64,000 bases of DNA. Origin: Ascidia mentula (Eukaryota > Chordata > Ascidiacea > Phlebobranchia > Ascidiidae). Under the pieces are notes generated by a model. The model made no database searches. It saw nothing but the letters and a program-made list of their open reading frames with translations, and was not told the DNA's origin. The stretch covers positions 7,564,001 to 7,628,000 of the forward strand of contig OX387198.1 of assembly GCA_947561715.1 (NCBI GenBank), in the 5' to 3' direction. A program made the position numbers and the translations under genes. Shown here in pieces: positions 35,301 through 47,515 of the stretch (the stretch's first letter is position 1; each line of letters starts with the position of its first letter).

Positions 35301-38300
35301 GTTTGTAATGGTCGTTTGTAGTTTGGCTGTGTTTGCAATTGTCGTTTGTAGTTTGGCTGTGTTTGCAATTGTCGTATGAAGTTTGGCTGTGTTTGCAATT
35401 GTCGTGTGAAGTTTGGCTGTGTTTGCAATTGTCGTATGTAGTTTGGCTGTGTTTGCAATTGTCGTGTGAAGTTTGTTCGTGTATGCTGCTGTTGTTTCTT
35501 GTATTGCAATTGTAGTAACGACTTGTTTAACACACGTCAGGTTACGATGATTCGTATAATTCGCTGTAACTGAAATGGAAGATAAACTGTGAACATAGTT
35601 TCAAATCGGAATTGCCAGCTTTGATTAAACACGCTACCATTTAAGGGTGTGTGAAATTTTGTAGGCGATATGCTGAGTGCCACATGCTGCAACAATACTT
35701 ACAATTCATGCTGCACAATCTCCATATGGACCCATTGATTAGTATCATGTGCGTTCCATTCCATGTAGGACTGCTGCAATTAGCTGAGTGTTGTATAATT
35801 GTGTGTTTAATGTTAGTTTGAGATATACAGAAAAAATCTTTTGGGAAAAAAGTGTTTTTCAACAAGTTTGTTCGCATTTCAGGAAATATTTTCAACAAAT
35901 TCATCACAAAAACTGCAGACATTGGTGAACAGCAGTTGTTGAATATATCTGCTACTAAGTCTTTGTTTGCCGTAAAGCTGTCAGGACACTTTGATATTAT
36001 ACACTCTCATTAATGTTTCTAAAACACAGGTCCAAAAAGTGAGTCTTACCACTTGTGGTGCAGTTTGTATACAACTCTTTAAGGCACTGGGCGTATTTTT
36101 GATCCGTTAAATTCTTTGATTTACCACCACATGATGGCGCAAGCCAGAACTGGCTTTGTAAATAATACCGTTCGCAGCTTCTGTTCCCTGCAGAAACATA
36201 ATTGCTCCTTACATCACAATCTATCGACGTAGTTTCCCATGCTTGCCACATCGAGTTATTCATAGATAATATAAAGGTTCACAAGCATTACAGCCAAGCT
36301 GGATCAGCCACTTTTCCCAATTAGACGAAGCGAAAAATCAAGCTCCCGGCAACGTTTAAATTCACGACCCTATAGGCCTGGCACTGTTCTGCATTGTAAG
36401 ATAATTCAAACCCATTTCCGCATCACAACAGATATATAGACAACAAATATAAGTTGTGCGTCTTACATGTTCCGCATTTATAGCACATTCGTTTGTCAAC
36501 CGGGTCCTTGCACGGTATCTTGGGCTCGCACGTTGGATATCGCTGGATCAACGTCTCTGCACAAGAAAGTATAAACGTACCTCCCCTTATACAGTCACTA
36601 TATTCCATATTTTACAACGCACTTACCCTCCATAATTGTACTGCTGTTAGTGTATCTTCTTAAACACAGTTTAGGATCTGCGAAAATGTTATATTATATT
36701 AAATGTTATGCCAATACATATGCTGCAGTTTTGTACAATTTACATCCCAAACACGAGTGCGCCACTGTCGGAAAGTGCTAATTACTTCCGCTAATAAATT
36801 ACAAATTAGAGCACACTCACCCGTGTGCAGTTGTTTATGTTTTCCTCAACGCAAATATCGCCATAAATAAATGTAATTTCGGTGTACCGGCTTGTTACAC
36901 TGTAAGCAAGAACTTTTAGCGCGGCCGATGGAGTGTTATATGGAAAGTGTCCAAACGTAGTAAAAGTTATCACAATGCAAAATTTTGGACAACAGCAATT
37001 TATCCTAAATCGTTTCACCAAACGCCTTGATTTGACCTTACCTTGATAGTTGTAATATGACTTGATTACTGAATTCAGGGACGAACACGTAGTCGCTATA
37101 AACATAGATTTATTATTTTTTAGGACTGAGTGACACTACTTTTCTGCTTTCAAGAGCAAGATTTAAACAGTTGAAATTTTGTACATTTATTTCGCACTTC
37201 AGCCATGCTTCATAAAAACTAATGTTGTTGCTCAGAAAGTGCTTTTGTTGTGTTTTACTTCATTGAATTAGGCTTAGTCGTTGTTTGGTTTGAAAGAAAA
37301 TATTTTTGCGCATTTGGTACGCGGTGTGTACAGTTGCACCTTGTTGCGCATGTTATAGGGTAATTACTGTGCCAGTTATAGACCTGTTACATTCTATACA
37401 TGTGCCTGTACACCACAAAGTTGACAACTTGTATTACGTACCTTCGTCAAGGAATGAGAACTGGCACACAAAGTAAAGCTGTAGATCGCATGGTACGTGC
37501 TTCAGGTCGGCAAAGCAAACGGTTGTATTAACCCTTATGCCTCGACAAGCTCTTCTGGGGTTTGGTGGATTATTCCACGCTATAAAATCCAAGCATAAGA
37601 TTGTTTGGTTGTGGTATGTTTTAAGTTTTCTGAATTGCTAGACTCTATGCTTCAGTCGATGTTTTGATTCTTTCTGCGTTTATAGCAGATTCAGCACAGC
37701 TTTGTGCGTTTACACGCAATTTTTCATTTGCAGAAACTGCATGAGGATGCCCGTGCAGGAGAAATCGATTTTTCTATGTATATAATAATTTCAATCTGAA
37801 ACCTTCTGTTTCAAATTATTGACTTGCTATCCTAACAAGTTGTTGTCGGTGGTAGAAATACAACCGGGGACAGATTAAGAAAACGGTCTCTATTTTTCAG
37901 AAAATAAATCTCACAGGCTTTCAGAAATTTTTTTTTTTTTCAATTAATTCGGAATACATTGTACCAAACAGATTATATTACCTGATAGGTATTCGATGTT
38001 GCCTCCGTGCCTAGTACCAAACCTCCGGAGGGCCATTTTCGAAGCTTTGTCGCCAAATGGCCGTGCCATGATACCACCGTCTTTTGTGCATTGTGATTCT
38101 GCCCCTTTGTATGCTTTCTGTCTTTTGGATATCGCATAAATGGTGAAGTTGTCGCCGTCTGTAAAGACGTGTTGTAGAACGGTTGGTTTGCTTTGCACGG
38201 GCGTATTTGCATAATATTATCACCCAGTCCCGAGGTGTAATAACTGTTGTCTTATTGTAATATTTTTACCCGAATGTTGTCAGTTGCACCGCAAAAAATT

Positions 38301-38846
38301 CAGGTGGGGGCGGGGCCCGTGCTAGTCTGTGATTTTCAGGAGGGGTCAAATGACCCACATTGCCCCCTTCTTCGGACACCCATGCACTTGTACGTAACAT
38401 CCTGGAGAAGGATTGCTCTATATGTGGCGACCAAAACGTCAATAGACCTATATATTTACCAGAATATCCCAAATTAACCGTATATTTCATTGTTTTGTGT
38501 GACCAAATGACATTGAATCATTTTGTGTAGATTCGTTCACACAAATATAAAAGACAATAAAAAATATGCATATTTCTGGAATAATTTTTACCAGAAAACA
38601 TTAGCGGGGTGCAAAAACTTGCCAATTGGGCAAGGAACGCGAATTATTCAAAATACAAGTTAGATATATTTTAGTTTCTATTTGTGTAACTTGCAAATTT
38701 GTTATTAACCAAATATAATACTCTCGTCGTTTCATATTATTTAAATGCCATACCGTCTCAAACGTCCGAAGTTAAAAAGTATTACCTGACTGGTGTAGAA
38801 TCGACAGGAGAAGCAAAAGTGATGTTGCAGCGGAAAGCCACGCCAT
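32315..38846 (-). CDS. Adhesion GPCR with C-type lectin domain and repeat-bearing mucin stalk (receptor B)
   Basis: Thirteen exons: 38846-38786, 38158-37982, 37579-37442, 37095-37042, 36677-36627, 36556-36467, 36187-36050, 35783-35703, 35569-35039, 34881-34208, 33855-33624, 33363-32872, 32520-32315; 974 residues. Signal peptide about 1-20 (LLLLLSILHQS). C-type lectin-like domain about 21-125, ending WNNPPNPRRACRG and later YFVCQF. Cys-rich segment about 126-263 in small phase-1 exons. Thr-rich stalk about 264-440, with six 10-residue repeats (KLHTTIANTA). GAIN about 441-665, with GPS text NHTTVFAVLL and predicted cleavage HT/T. Seven membrane helices, then a short tail ending near TTQTADM. 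The first 7TM exon has the same length (232 nt) as in receptor A, and the exon layout is shared, so the two are tandem duplicates. The 36050-37095 exons are the least certain. Confidence 0.8.
35291..35470 (-). repeat. 30-bp coding minisatellite in receptor B stalk
   Basis: Six head-to-tail 30-bp units start at 35291, 35321, 35351, 35381, 35411 and 35441, and a partial unit follows. On the coding strand each encodes a 10-residue Thr-rich unit. Five are nearly identical and the one at 35291 is diverged. The copy number is likely to vary between individuals. Confidence 0.9.
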
Positions 38847-41674
38847 CGCCGATGTCACAATGACCTGTGCAACTTACTTACTTAAAACAAGTATGTTAAG
38901 CGACTGTAATAGGTACTAACAGTTTAAGCATGGAACGTATGCATAACGGTAGTACAATTTTGACAACCGCTTCAAACGTGGCCTGTCACTCAAAAACTCT
39001 TTGCGGAAGCGATTCCAGCCTTTTAACTGCTTGTACCTTTCGTCTTGCGGGCCCTTTTAAATTGACCATATTCGGTCTTTTGTGGCAGGGTTGGTTGCAA
39101 CGCTGACCCTCGGTGGTTTTGTCGGCTTAATGCCACCCGAAATCGTTTAAACACGACCTCTAATTTAATCGCGGACGAAGAAGCATGCATAATGCATGCT
39201 ACACCCAGAAACACTAATCTCAGCCTTGCCGAAAACATTCTTCTCGTGTGACGGTAACAAAATAAGCGCATTTCTGTGTAGGACGCTAAAACGATACGTA
39301 AGGTTGCAGCTTTTGTCTCCATCCATGCATCAATGATTTATGTATTTTCCCGCGTCTGGAAATGCCGTCGTTCAGGCTTTTGAACGCGCTTCAACATATA
39401 TATTACGAATTAAATTCAATACCACTATGCAACGTGTCACCGCATGAATCCTGCTGCACATCTGTACATAATATTCAACATATTAGGTTATTAGCATGGT
39501 TAACGCTGTAATGCTGTCCTAACTCTAGCTACTGAATTCACGTATAGAGGTGCAAAGGGACTTTTTCCCGCTTTGAAGCATACGCGGTTTGTTTACCCCG
39601 CTCTGATGTTATGCGGACAACCAGTTCTCACTTCACTCGCGTATACATCACACCACTCAACCCAGCCCTCATTTCCCGGAAATTTCAGTACGGCGGTCGC
39701 GAACTCGTTAGCAATTTGTCGGGCATGAAACTCATAAAATGAAATCACCCGGCGGTCTAAAACTAAATGACAGTGAACGTGTTTGAACGCACATTGTACT
39801 GCTCCGTTTACTTCGTGCAAAGGTTACTGCTGTTTCACGATTTGTATGGAGCTTGCCGAAAAGGTGTACGTTGTGTACAAAGTTACAACTTGCGTCCAAG
39901 TGCCGTTAAATCGTAAAAGCGTAGCAGTCATGCTAATTGGTAAAACTCAATTGGCATCACACTTGTGTATAACCTTCTAAAAAAGTAAGATCTCTCTAAA
40001 GTCTCGTATTCATATCTAAGATAACAACTGAAGTTATCCACGTGCACCTGGGGAAAAACGCCCTTGAGGTCATGATCACCCACGGCTAATGACATCCCAC
40101 CCTGTGACCTTCCGTCTATGCTATGCATGATCGATACTGAATGATATCATCAATAAAAAGGCCTTGCAAGTGATCTCACTTCAACCCTACAATCCACACA
40201 TAAGTTATACGTTGATTCCTGTCGTTTCTACATAACCTGCCAAAACCAGTAAGGACTTTTTTTACCAGTCAAAACAGGTATTAGACACCATAACATGGAT
40301 TTTTGAACCTGTTAGACTGCATAACCTAGATTTGACTGTCGGAAACGATATAATAAGCAAAGTGAGTTTGTCTTAAATTTAAATGGTCTATAGCGCAATG
40401 CTTTCCAATTACTGAGCATCGAAGATTTTTGTGAGGGCCGCGAAAAATGTTACCACACGTTTAGGTCAATTGCAAAGTCCACAAAACGTTTTCGTTCGCC
40501 AACCCACTGAATTGACTTAAATCCTGGACTCTTTATGTTGACAATCATCCAATTTTTAGTTATTTCAATGGAATAGGAATTGCCCGTTAGGCTTAGTGTG
40601 TGAAACAATACAGCCAAGTGTTGTATTTTGTGTAACACTTGTGAACTCTTTGCGAGTTCGTCGTGTGAACCCAACAGGGTCGGCACCGCCAGTTTAGGAA
40701 AATCGGGTGCAGGTTATATACCGGTAGCCATTTGACACGTGTTAAGAGTGCGATAGTGGAATTGCATCACTTCGTGCGAGCAAGATGAACTCCAAACCTC
40801 TTTTATTGGTTATGATTCGTTCTACGAACCTGCACGGTTAAGTAACCTGACAGCCCAGTTAAAATCGATTATTTTACTCTGTTCCCGCGAGTAAGATACG
40901 AATATGACCACATGTATCTCAACCCTAACAATTATTTTACGCATCCCAATCTGGAAGGGGAAACAACTAAATCGTTAAAAAAGCCGATGTTTGTCTAAAC
41001 GGGGAGGACAACGATGTTATTCGTAGTAATGACGAACAGCGAAAAATACACAGAGTAGAAATGCCAAAGCTAATATGCTAATCATAGCAAACGTTTCGAA
41101 CACTGTTGGGCTTTTCGAACACAGTGTTCGAATGATTTGCATATTAGCTTTGGCAATTCTACTCCGTGTAATTAACTATGTTTTTGCACCAGAATAAAAT
41201 ATCTGACACATTTAATATTTATGTTACTGTTATCTTTAAATTGTCCAACCATAAAATATACGCCACAGAATCTTAAGCTGAATAATGATTTTAATCAAAC
41301 AGGGAAGTACGACTTTCTTCGTATTAATAATAAACATCGTAAAATGCATCTGACATATGAAAACCTCGTATTCCAGTTATAAACTTCAAAACTTGTTCAA
41401 CTGTTGTTTTTCAAAAAGTTTTGCTACTTGCATCGTGCAATTGCCCTTTTCAAAAAGATTTTCCTCGATACCGCCATGTTGAATAAAATCCGAGTTTTTA
41501 ATGAATATTGATTGAGATCCAGCTTTAAATATAACTAGTTGAATAATTTAGTGGCTTTACGAGTGAAAAAAAACACTGAACAGCTAAAATTTCCAGATTT
41601 TTGTATAACTTTTATTAAAATATGTCAACAAAATGTATTGCACATTGGCAGGCTTTGAAACATAACAAATAAAC
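38847..41674. other. Intergenic with exon-like minus-strand ORFs
   Basis: No gene could be assembled. Three minus-strand open stretches look somewhat protein-like. One at 39238-39040 starts with a hydrophobic MFSARLRLVFLGVACIMHAS and ends at a GTACAAG donor. The others are at 39820-39593 and 40686-40450. A GGTATATAA lies at about 40715-40723 upstream of the last. I could not join them with matching phases, and I recognise no domain. Promoter sequence of receptor B should lie just above 38846. Confidence 0.3.
41048..41169. mobile_element. MITE-like inverted repeat
   Basis: Imperfect inverted repeat of about 50-bp arms. It opens ACACAGAGTAGAAATGCCAA, has the inner text CGAACACTGT and ACAGTGTTCG around a short loop, and closes with TTGGCAATTCTACTCCGTGT. 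No coding capacity. A small non-autonomous DNA element or a cruciform-prone palindrome. Confidence 0.55.
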
Positions 41675-44053
41675 TCATGTCCTTTCGCCGTTGATGGAAC
41701 TCCATTTCCTCTGGAGTTCAGTTATCAGTTCGTCGTTCCAAAGCTCCGTGCGCGTCAGGACGCTTGGCGCATAGGCGTCCATTTGTCTGTGGTCCCAAGG
41801 GAGGGTTCGGTTCCAGCGCCGCCATCGTGACTCCATTTTGAGAGTAACGCGCGTCGTTTCGTCCCAAGGATAGTACATCAGCTCGAACTTCCTTCCGCTT
41901 CTTGTCAGAGCCGGCTGAATGTTGTCGTTTTGCTGTCCCAGTTTAGCGCGCAGTATGCCTGCGTTGTAATGCCGTGTTTTAACGATTTGCTAGTTCTACA
42001 TACAAATGATATTTTACTGGTAAACGACTAAACGTAAAACAATGAAACATGATAACAGTTATGCTCCATACGGTGGTAAGACCTAATTTACTTTGTGGTT
42101 GTGTTATTACTATAAAGCAATATTGAATTCAATGCAACCCAGCAGTAGCACATGTACATCTATTTTGCCAAAGAAATATTGCGACAATCTTGAAACAAAA
42201 CTACCCACTCACCGGTTATGTAAACGTCTTCCAAATGAAAGTTATTGCGGTTTGTCACTTCAGACATACAGTATATGTCGCGCATGAGCAATCGTGTAAC
42301 CGTCCACATACCGCCGTGACAAAACGTGGGGTAGTACGTCTGATCGTACGTCGTAACATTTATTCGCCTGAAACGCAACCACTTAATGTATCAGAATTTT
42401 ATTGATTGCCTTGAGGAATAATAGGTAATCGATATGCTTGTTGGGTTTGCGGGATTTTTGTTGGTTTTAGATCCGTAATCGCACTCATTTGTGACGAGAT
42501 TAAAGGCATTAAGGACAACAGATTTAGCGCTGTGGCATCCATTTCCGACACGTCGCCTAAAAGCCTGCCATCTTTAAATTATTAATCCAATGATTAATGA
42601 GACTTTTAAAAAATCGAAAACTATCTGTCGGAATGGCTCTGATGGGTTCTAAGGCCGAACACCTATTCGCACATTCTAAGCGAAAGGAAATTTGCAAAAG
42701 TGATGACAATTGTGGGATCGCCAATCCACACATAATACTTTCTTGGCAACGTTTTTTCCACGTAAAAGTTTACTTTTTACTGAAGGATCTTTGATAAATT
42801 AGCATCTTACCATTTGCTTCGTTTATTTCGGATCGTCTTTAGGTTTTTATCGTAGAGAAATCCACAATACATCACTCCACGATCAGCTGCTCGGTCGAAG
42901 AACGTTACAATGTTGGTCATATGCATGACGCAATCATCGTCGGTGACTGTGTAGAATTCTGATTCAAAATGAACCTCCAGCATGTATCGCATTGCCGATA
43001 AAACCTGAGCGATAGCATGGCTTTTGTGTTCCTGTTTCATGATTGACAAAATGCCAGTACAGGTTTTAAGTATATAAGCAGCGAACTGATGAATGCATAA
43101 GTTACATTAAAACGCTTAGAAATGTCTATAGAGTTCCACAATTATCAACGGGGATTTTATTAACTTGATAAACAGCCATGAAAAATCTTGCGAAAACACA
43201 GATGTCACAGATAGCAAATGATTAAGTTTACAGAAGTCATTGAAAAGCGTATGCGAAAAAGTTAAGAAACAAATTTCGCAGCAAACAATTTATGCTTTCG
43301 TATCCTCTATTGAGTTACTGCAATTCCACTTCCCACAAACCAACTTACCTTAACCGGCAGATTTCGGTAATTGTCTTCAAAATCGCATTGTAGCAAATCT
43401 CCGAACGCGGCGTTCTCCCGCTTCAACGCTTCCTCTTCTTCTTCCGACCCCGTCCGTCCCACAACGAACAACACCAGGAACCGTTTTCCCCTCAAAGCTT
43501 CGATCGACCCCCACGTTTTCCGTATCACCATTCTGCGGTCGAAGTTCCTCGGCGCCGTTTTAACGACGAAAACCATCCAAACGCTCTGGTGCTCTGTGGC
43601 CCAGGGGACGATCAGCGATCCAACGGCGCACGCTGGCATCGCACGAGACTCTGCGCCGTATTTTGCGAAAGCAATTGGCAGGTGCCGAAACTTCCCAGAA
43701 CCCCCAAAGTATCGTTGCCGTGGGGGGTAGATGCGGCATTCAATTTCCCCACCTTCTTCTGCCTCCGGTTTCCGAAGCCAAGAGGAGAGCGGTATGTCAT
43801 GCGTAACCTGTATGTAATAGCTGTCGTTCTCGGCGGGGTTCCAAATCTCAGCAGCTGCAGCAGGTCTTGCCGATGTTGAGTCCACGCCCGAAGCAATTAC
43901 TTCTTGACTCTCGCCTGTTTCCTGCGCCGGTATGTGGGTAGATTTTAACGATCGAAACGAAAAACCAACCATCACGCCGAGCGAAAGAGCAGTAATCAAG
44001 GTTATTAGCCGCTTAAGGTCAGTTACAGAAGCCTTACAGCGCCGCCAATGCAT
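41675..44053 (-). CDS. Family GT31 beta-1,3-galactosyl/N-acetylglucosaminyltransferase-like protein
   Basis: Golgi type II membrane enzyme expected to add a beta-1,3-linked sugar to glycoproteins or glycolipids. Exons are 44053-43349, 43031-42811, 42367-42213 and 41958-41675; 454 residues. The start at MHWRRCKASVTDLKRL follows an acceptor (TTTGCAG) and gives a short cytosolic tail, a signal anchor (about 18-32) and a long stem. Catalytic marks in order are MVIRKTWGS, LFVVGRTGSEEEE, FGDLLQCDFEDNYRNLPVK, the metal-binding TDDDC (Asp266-268), and EDVYITG near residue 335. The usual family text is E.YGDI, DF.DSY.NLT and EDV..G. Several spots, such as Cys after DDD, are unusual. Donor and acceptor cannot be told from sequence. 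Confidence 0.82.
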
Positions 44054-47000
44054 TGCCGGCAGCTGCAAACAATGCGCAAATATTATATCCGCAAAAAAGT
44101 CATTATAGTCAATGAGAGCTGCAGGTCGAAACAATGTGTACATCTGTCTGCAGCTCTCAATGCAAACATATATTAAAAATATAATTAAAAAATTATTTAA
44201 CTGAATATTTTCCACTCTTAAATTCCTGCATTGCATATCACTCATGTTAGTCCAAACTGTGGTTACAAAACAACCGCTTTCCAGGAATGTCAGTTTGCGG
44301 TAGAGTATATGCCGCCCTCAAACCCTTGCGATTTCCTCATCAATTTGACAACCGATCCACTGCCTGCCAACGTGGTAGATCTACTACTGAGCTTGCAATA
44401 CCACACCTTTCATTATGCATTGATTCTCTGTTCATTGTAACCGCTGTTTTGCATGCGTTTTCCGGTTTAAAAACCGCCAATATCTGCCACAATGGCAGAA
44501 CATTCAACCAATGATACGGCAACTGGCAACTGGCGCTCTTAATTACGTTCACGCATAACGGAAAATCCATTAGATCGACAAAGGGTGAACGAATCAATCT
44601 GCAAGCCTCCGCCGATACGGGGTTGATACGACCTGACCTCGCAGTTTGTCAGTTGATAGAAAGAAATACACGTCGCGCGGTTTAATAATTCATGCCATGG
44701 GAAATGAGAATGTGCCATAATGTCCCACCTCTACTCGGATGATCAATAAGGCGGCATCTCCTTGGATAGTATTCCCTCTATTCTACAATGCGCAAACGCA
44801 TTGGGGTCGATCAAGATGGTACTTCAGATGTTTCAAAAGATCCCATTAGATGTATATACGATTATAGGAAAACGCATGTATAATGTATGGGTCTCGCTAT
44901 ATGGACGCTTCTAACCGATATTCCTGGAGGTGCGTTGTATAATGCTCTTCGAGACTGAATGTAGCGGTGTTGTACTGCATTATTTATTTGGCACGTACGT
45001 CAAGGCACTTGGAGTATACGTGGGTAGCAATGAGGTATAATGTTTCTATAAGTTGGTTAGGTGTGGCATATTTCGATCGTTTGGTCAGGCTGCTAAAACC
45101 AAAAAGTTTGGTTATTTATTCCGAATCGGGAAGTTACGTGATAAAAAAATATCACCAACAGTACTATCATCGCACACGGCTAAGATAAAAAATGATGGCA
45201 AACATTTATGCCTTTACAGCAGCTACACGTTCTGTTTTGTATAATCAACTATCCTCACAATAACTATATGTAAACACCAGGCATAAAAGTATGAGTTGAA
45301 TACTTGAAGCAGACATATCACGTATTAATCCACAGTCTCCTCTATTACGAGCCCAAACTGGGCCGTCGGGTTACACTCTCAGACGGCCCTGACGCCGACA
45401 AGTGGGATTGTAGATGTTAACGTCACCACTTACAGTCGCTCTTGTCCCACGTGATTCCCGTCTTCAAGATCACTTGACAGGGGCAACTGCTGTGCCTGCC
45501 CAGCCCACCAGCTGCACGTTTTTTTTTTATTTTTAATTCTTTCCAAAGTTAATTGGTGGAATCTGCGATTTTAACATGGATTATCACGAACAAGTTTCCG
45601 ACGGTGGTGTCTTTTACTTCTGCAGCACGTACTTTCACATCAATCTGTTAGCGGGTCTTCAGGTCCAGTACTAGAATAGCAAGCTAGCTCTTTAACCGTT
45701 AACAATCTTCCGTTTGTCCTTCAAAAGGGTATTCTATACGGCTATCAGCGGGGCATAACATATGATTTTTTTTCAACAAAGAGCCAATCGGCGTACGTTG
45801 CGACAGTCATTAATCTGAATGCTGTATTAAGTGCATATGACTACAACTGTTGCCAATTCACGTTTAAAACTAAATTGTCACAAAGTGTTGTCTCTGCACC
45901 TGCATTTTGCATGCTAAATACTAGACACACATGTACCTAATTCCTTCTCTTTAATGAAAAATATTCAAACGGTATTAGCGCTGCTGTATAACTGCAGGGC
46001 GGGGCATTAATCGAAAAGCTGCAATGTAAACCTTGGTAGTCACCACAAGTTATTGTAATAAACCGCACAAGCTCCAGGCTCATTCTACACTTGGGAATAG
46101 GACACTCCCTATAGGCAAATGTAACAGAACGCTCACAAACGTCAGTCGACTGCTGCGACGAAACTTTCAACGATTTCCGCCAGCAATAATGCACAAAGCT
46201 TTTTTGTCAATCGTGACGTAATTCAGTCTTGCTAAACGCCACACTTCCCAATGTCTTGCAGCAGCACGTTTTTCTGAAAACGGACCGAAACTACTTCATC
46301 TGCTCGCGCGCTTTGTCAGCGTCTCAAGAAAACGTATCCATTTACTCTGGTTGACGGAAATATATGCGTATGTGTGTGCAGATCCTTGACTGTGTCCCTT
46401 TGTTGTCGGCGCTCGGCATTGTTAGGCGACATGTAACAGCGCGATTGTGTTCTTAAACGCGCATTACGCTTTTTAACGCCTTCAAAGTGGTGTTGCGCTT
46501 TTAAGGCGACAGATTTGGCCCCGAAATTGTCAACAATGAGACATTTCTTGAGGTCAATAGAGAAACACTCTTGCGTCAAAAGAGACTTTTTAAAAAAAAA
46601 GTGCAGATTTTTTTCATTGGAAAGAGCCACGTTATTAACTTTTGTCCGTTGCGGAAAGAGCATTTATCTAAGATTCCAACAAATAAGTTCAATTTGCTAA
46701 AATGCAGCGAAGCTCAATGTTCGTAATTTAAACAATTCCGCGTACAACCGCACAAACCTTTGAAGGTGATGAATTTTTAAGCCAATGTAACCCGACGTAC
46801 AGAGCAAACACATACCCTGCAGTTTACTAAATTATTAAAAGAGGTTGAAGAGCATGTCGAGTATGCAGTTGATCGAAGGCAACACAATTCACGCGTTATT
46901 TTACTATTATTTTATTTTCGGAAACTTTTCGGTCCATGTCGCCACACATATTTTTCCGCTGAAACGTGTGACATATTTTTATTTGTCAGTGTCTTTCAAA

Positions 47001-47515
47001 TGAGCTGCAGCTATTACAGCTTTTTTAAAAATTATACTTCTGGAAAAAAAAGGAAATTTTTCTGTAAATCTAGGAACTCAGTAACTTCATTCTAACATTG
47101 TTGCATAATCACAAAATTCGGTATAGGCTACAAGAAATACCGATTCCCGAAAAAATATGTTTGTTAATGTAGAATTTATGCCGAACAGACCAAAAATACT
47201 TTGTGGTCGTGTACCGACAGTCGGCTGCTTAAGTACCTGTACAGGTACATGTATTTTGGGTGGCACTGGTCTACAATGTAAGTAGTGCAGAGAATACAGT
47301 TTTCAATACCTTTCCTTTCCATGCTTACCGCTACAGTTTCTAGGTTTGACTTTCCTTTTTAAGTAAATGTGATAATTTTACTACCAGTATCCAACTTTTC
47401 TGTAAAACGAACAAGGCGGACGCCATTTTAATAAATCTTTTTTAATGCTTTAGTGATTGAGACGAACGACAAAAATACCCAGCACAGACGTGCGTTGTCG
47501 AGGGCGTTTTGTAAT
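44054..47515. other. Long intergenic stretch
   Basis: About 3.4 kb without a supported gene. It holds a GC-rich structured repeat (45345-45525, listed separately), AT-rich filler and short ORFs that look random. The GT31 transferase promoter or trans-splice region should be near 44060-44200. Confidence 0.45.
45345..45530. repeat. GC-rich SINE-like repeat ending in a T-run
   Basis: A compact GC-rich block in AT-rich sequence. It contains a stem GGGCCGTC...GACGGCCC (about 45360-45395) and further short palindromes, and runs into T9 on the plus strand (equivalently starts with A9 on the minus strand). The composition, structure and A/T-run suggest a SINE or another retroposed small RNA copy. 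The source is not identified. Confidence 0.4.

Noticed and set aside
35333-35515. Repeat-rich ORF with LCLQLSYEVW units on the plus strand
   Set aside because: Antisense shadow of the Thr-rich stalk minisatellite of receptor B.
36820-36905. Possible additional receptor B exon (CVEENINNC text)
   Set aside because: The frame with Cys exits in a phase that does not fit the next exon, and other phases contain stops. Joining exon 4 straight to 36677-36627 is consistent.
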